A stretch of 6,838 bases of DNA from Candidatus Omnitrophota bacterium (GTDB lineage Bacteria; Omnitrophota; Koll11; Gygaellales; Profunditerraquicolaceae): assembly GCA_028717765.1 (NCBI GenBank), contig JAQUNE010000081.1, positions 1 to 6,838 on the forward strand, in the 5' to 3' direction. The position numbers and the translations under genes were made by a program. This document shows positions 6,556 to 6,838 of this stretch, piece after piece; position 1 is the stretch's first letter, and each line of letters starts with the position of its first letter. The notes under the pieces were generated by a model. It was given only the letters and a program-made list of their open reading frames with translations, was not told the origin of the DNA and did not search any database.

Positions 6556-6698
6556 CCCATCCTTAAAGAAAGGGTAGGCTGTTTAAATCAGTGAAAAGAA
6601 GATATAACAGCATTGACAAATTTGGGTAGTTAGTAATACCGACTAGCGGCGTTTTGTAAATTTTTAGCGCCCCGGCAGTTGTCGGGGCGCTTTTGTAT
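6556..6698 (+). ncRNA. Candidate structured small RNA or regulatory leader
   Basis: This segment lies between a good promoter and a strong terminator and has no convincing coding frame. Hairpin 1 pairs CCCATCCTT (6556-6564) with AAGGGTAGG (6570-6578) around loop AAAGA, nine positions with one C/A mismatch and one G/T wobble. A second stem pairs GCTGTT (6578-6583) with AACAGC (6606-6611). Near 6625-6640, GGTA and TACC can form a short stem. The terminator hairpin closes the RNA. In this c-di-GMP operon a GEMM riboswitch was the first thing to test, but its conserved ACGCAAAG and tetraloop-receptor blocks are absent. The element could be a free small RNA or an attenuated leader of a gene beyond the window. 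Function unknown. Confidence 0.45.
6666..6698 (+). terminator. Strong intrinsic terminator
   Basis: GCGCCCCG (6667-6674) pairs with CGGGGCGC (6683-6690). The stem extends inward by a G/T and a C/G pair to an AGTT loop and outward by an A/T pair, giving about 11 pairs. TTTTGTATTTTT follows. It ends the candidate small RNA and, as no earlier terminator is visible after the GspF stop, probably the main operon too. Confidence 0.88.
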
Positions 6699-6702
6699 TT
6701 TT

Positions 6703-6713
6703 GAGCATTGCTC
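6703..6713. other. Small hairpin after the main terminator
   Basis: GAGC (6703-6706) and GCTC (6710-6713) form a 4-pair hairpin with loop ATT, followed by TTTT and preceded by TTTTT. It is too short to be a strong terminator. It may back up the first one in either direction, or be chance. Confidence 0.3.
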
Positions 6714-6737
6714 TTTTGATAATTGGATAGCCAAGCG

Positions 6738-6783
6738 GGTCCAAGTAGAATCCGTAAGGATTTTATTTAGACCAAGTTTTTTT
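6738..6783 (+). terminator. Long GUAA-capped hairpin plus T-tract; terminator or RNA element
   Basis: GGTC (6738-6741) pairs with GACC (6770-6773). After one C/A mismatch, 6743-6753 pairs with 6758-6768 through 11 more pairs (two of them G/T), closed by a GTAA loop of the GNRA class. After AAG, seven T residues follow (6777-6783). The shape fits an intrinsic terminator, although the stem is AT-rich and the T-tract is displaced by three bases. It lies only about 40 bases after the previous terminator with no gene between. It may instead be a structured 5' leader element of the next gene. Confidence 0.55.
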
Positions 6784-6838
6784 GAGGTAAACAAAACAAA
6801 AAATCATTAGAGCCGTTATCATAATACTTCGATACTAA
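6784..6838. other. AT-rich tail without recognisable gene
   Basis: After the second hairpin the sequence is A-rich and shows no open frame with a ribosome binding site before the window ends. A CATAAT near 6820 resembles a -10 box but has no clear -35. It could be the upstream region of the next gene; a pilin would fit the context, but nothing here shows one. Confidence 0.3.

Noticed and set aside
6591..6629. 12-codon leader peptide (GTG start, MKRRYNSIDKFG)
   Set aside because: It has only a weak, distant AGG upstream and no run of a regulatory amino acid, and such a short frame is expected by chance.
6613..6639. Second promoter from the exact TTGACA at 6613-6618
   Set aside because: No acceptable -10 lies 16-18 bases downstream; TAATAC at a 15-base spacing is poor. 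It would also start inside the RNA, just before the terminator.
6556..6700. c-di-GMP (GEMM-I) riboswitch
   Set aside because: GGGTAGTTAGTAATACC faintly resembles the GGUAGGUAGC...GUUACC part of GEMM-I, but the conserved GGCAAACC and ACGCAAAGCC blocks and the paired two-helix layout are missing. Kept only as an unclassified structured RNA.
6727..6776. tRNA gene
   Set aside because: TAGCCAAGCGGGT looks like a tRNA D-arm, but there is no acceptor stem, no anticodon arm of the right size and no T-arm (GTTCRANYC). The stretch is better explained by the long hairpin.

Overview
The window carries one strand-consistent gene cluster (all +, positions 1-6468) followed by about 370 bases of gene-free, AT-rich, structured DNA. 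The cluster combines the motor and membrane platform of a type IV pilus / type II secretion machine with proteins that make, sense and break cyclic di-GMP. In order: the C-terminal end of a GGDEF protein with a degenerate signature (to 263); a free-standing MshEN domain (280-729); a GspE/PilB assembly ATPase of 568 aa (749-2455); a second, paralogous GspE/PilB ATPase (2561-4174, with coding sequence apparently continuing upstream to about 2459); a pseudo-receiver/HD-GYP protein (4199-5266); and a GspF/PilC platform protein (5263-6468). Gaps are 16, 19, 24 and -4 bases where starts are clear, with no terminator or promoter visible between genes, so this reads as one operon.

Organism: a Gram-negative-type bacterium with moderate GC content. 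The gene order and the loose, GspE-rich style resemble Omnitrophota and similar deep-branching lineages known mainly from metagenomes. That placement is an impression from protein style, not a demonstrated result. No pilin, secretin, prepilin peptidase or PilT is visible.

How the parts may work together (inference): the HD-GYP protein retains its catalytic motifs and should degrade c-di-GMP, while the ATPases drive pilus or pseudopilus assembly on the GspF platform. The c-di-GMP motif is best preserved in the free-standing MshEN protein and has lost its glycines in both ATPases, so sensing may occur in trans through the small protein. The GGDEF end and the receiver domain both lack canonical residues, which suggests binding or regulatory roles for those two domains.

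The most puzzling spot is 2453-2561. The two ATPase genes lie in the same frame, separated by one TAA. The second continues its MshEN homology right up to that stop, yet no ATG, GTG or TTG occurs until 2561, inside the domain. An AUA start, a one-base deletion, stop readthrough or a truncated protein are all possible.

The 3' region (6469-6838) has a good sigma70-type promoter (6522-6549), about 110 bases able to form hairpins, a very strong intrinsic terminator (6666-6698), a small hairpin, and a second long GUAA-capped hairpin followed by seven T residues (6738-6783). This looks like a small RNA or regulated leader. It does not match any riboswitch class I can recall.
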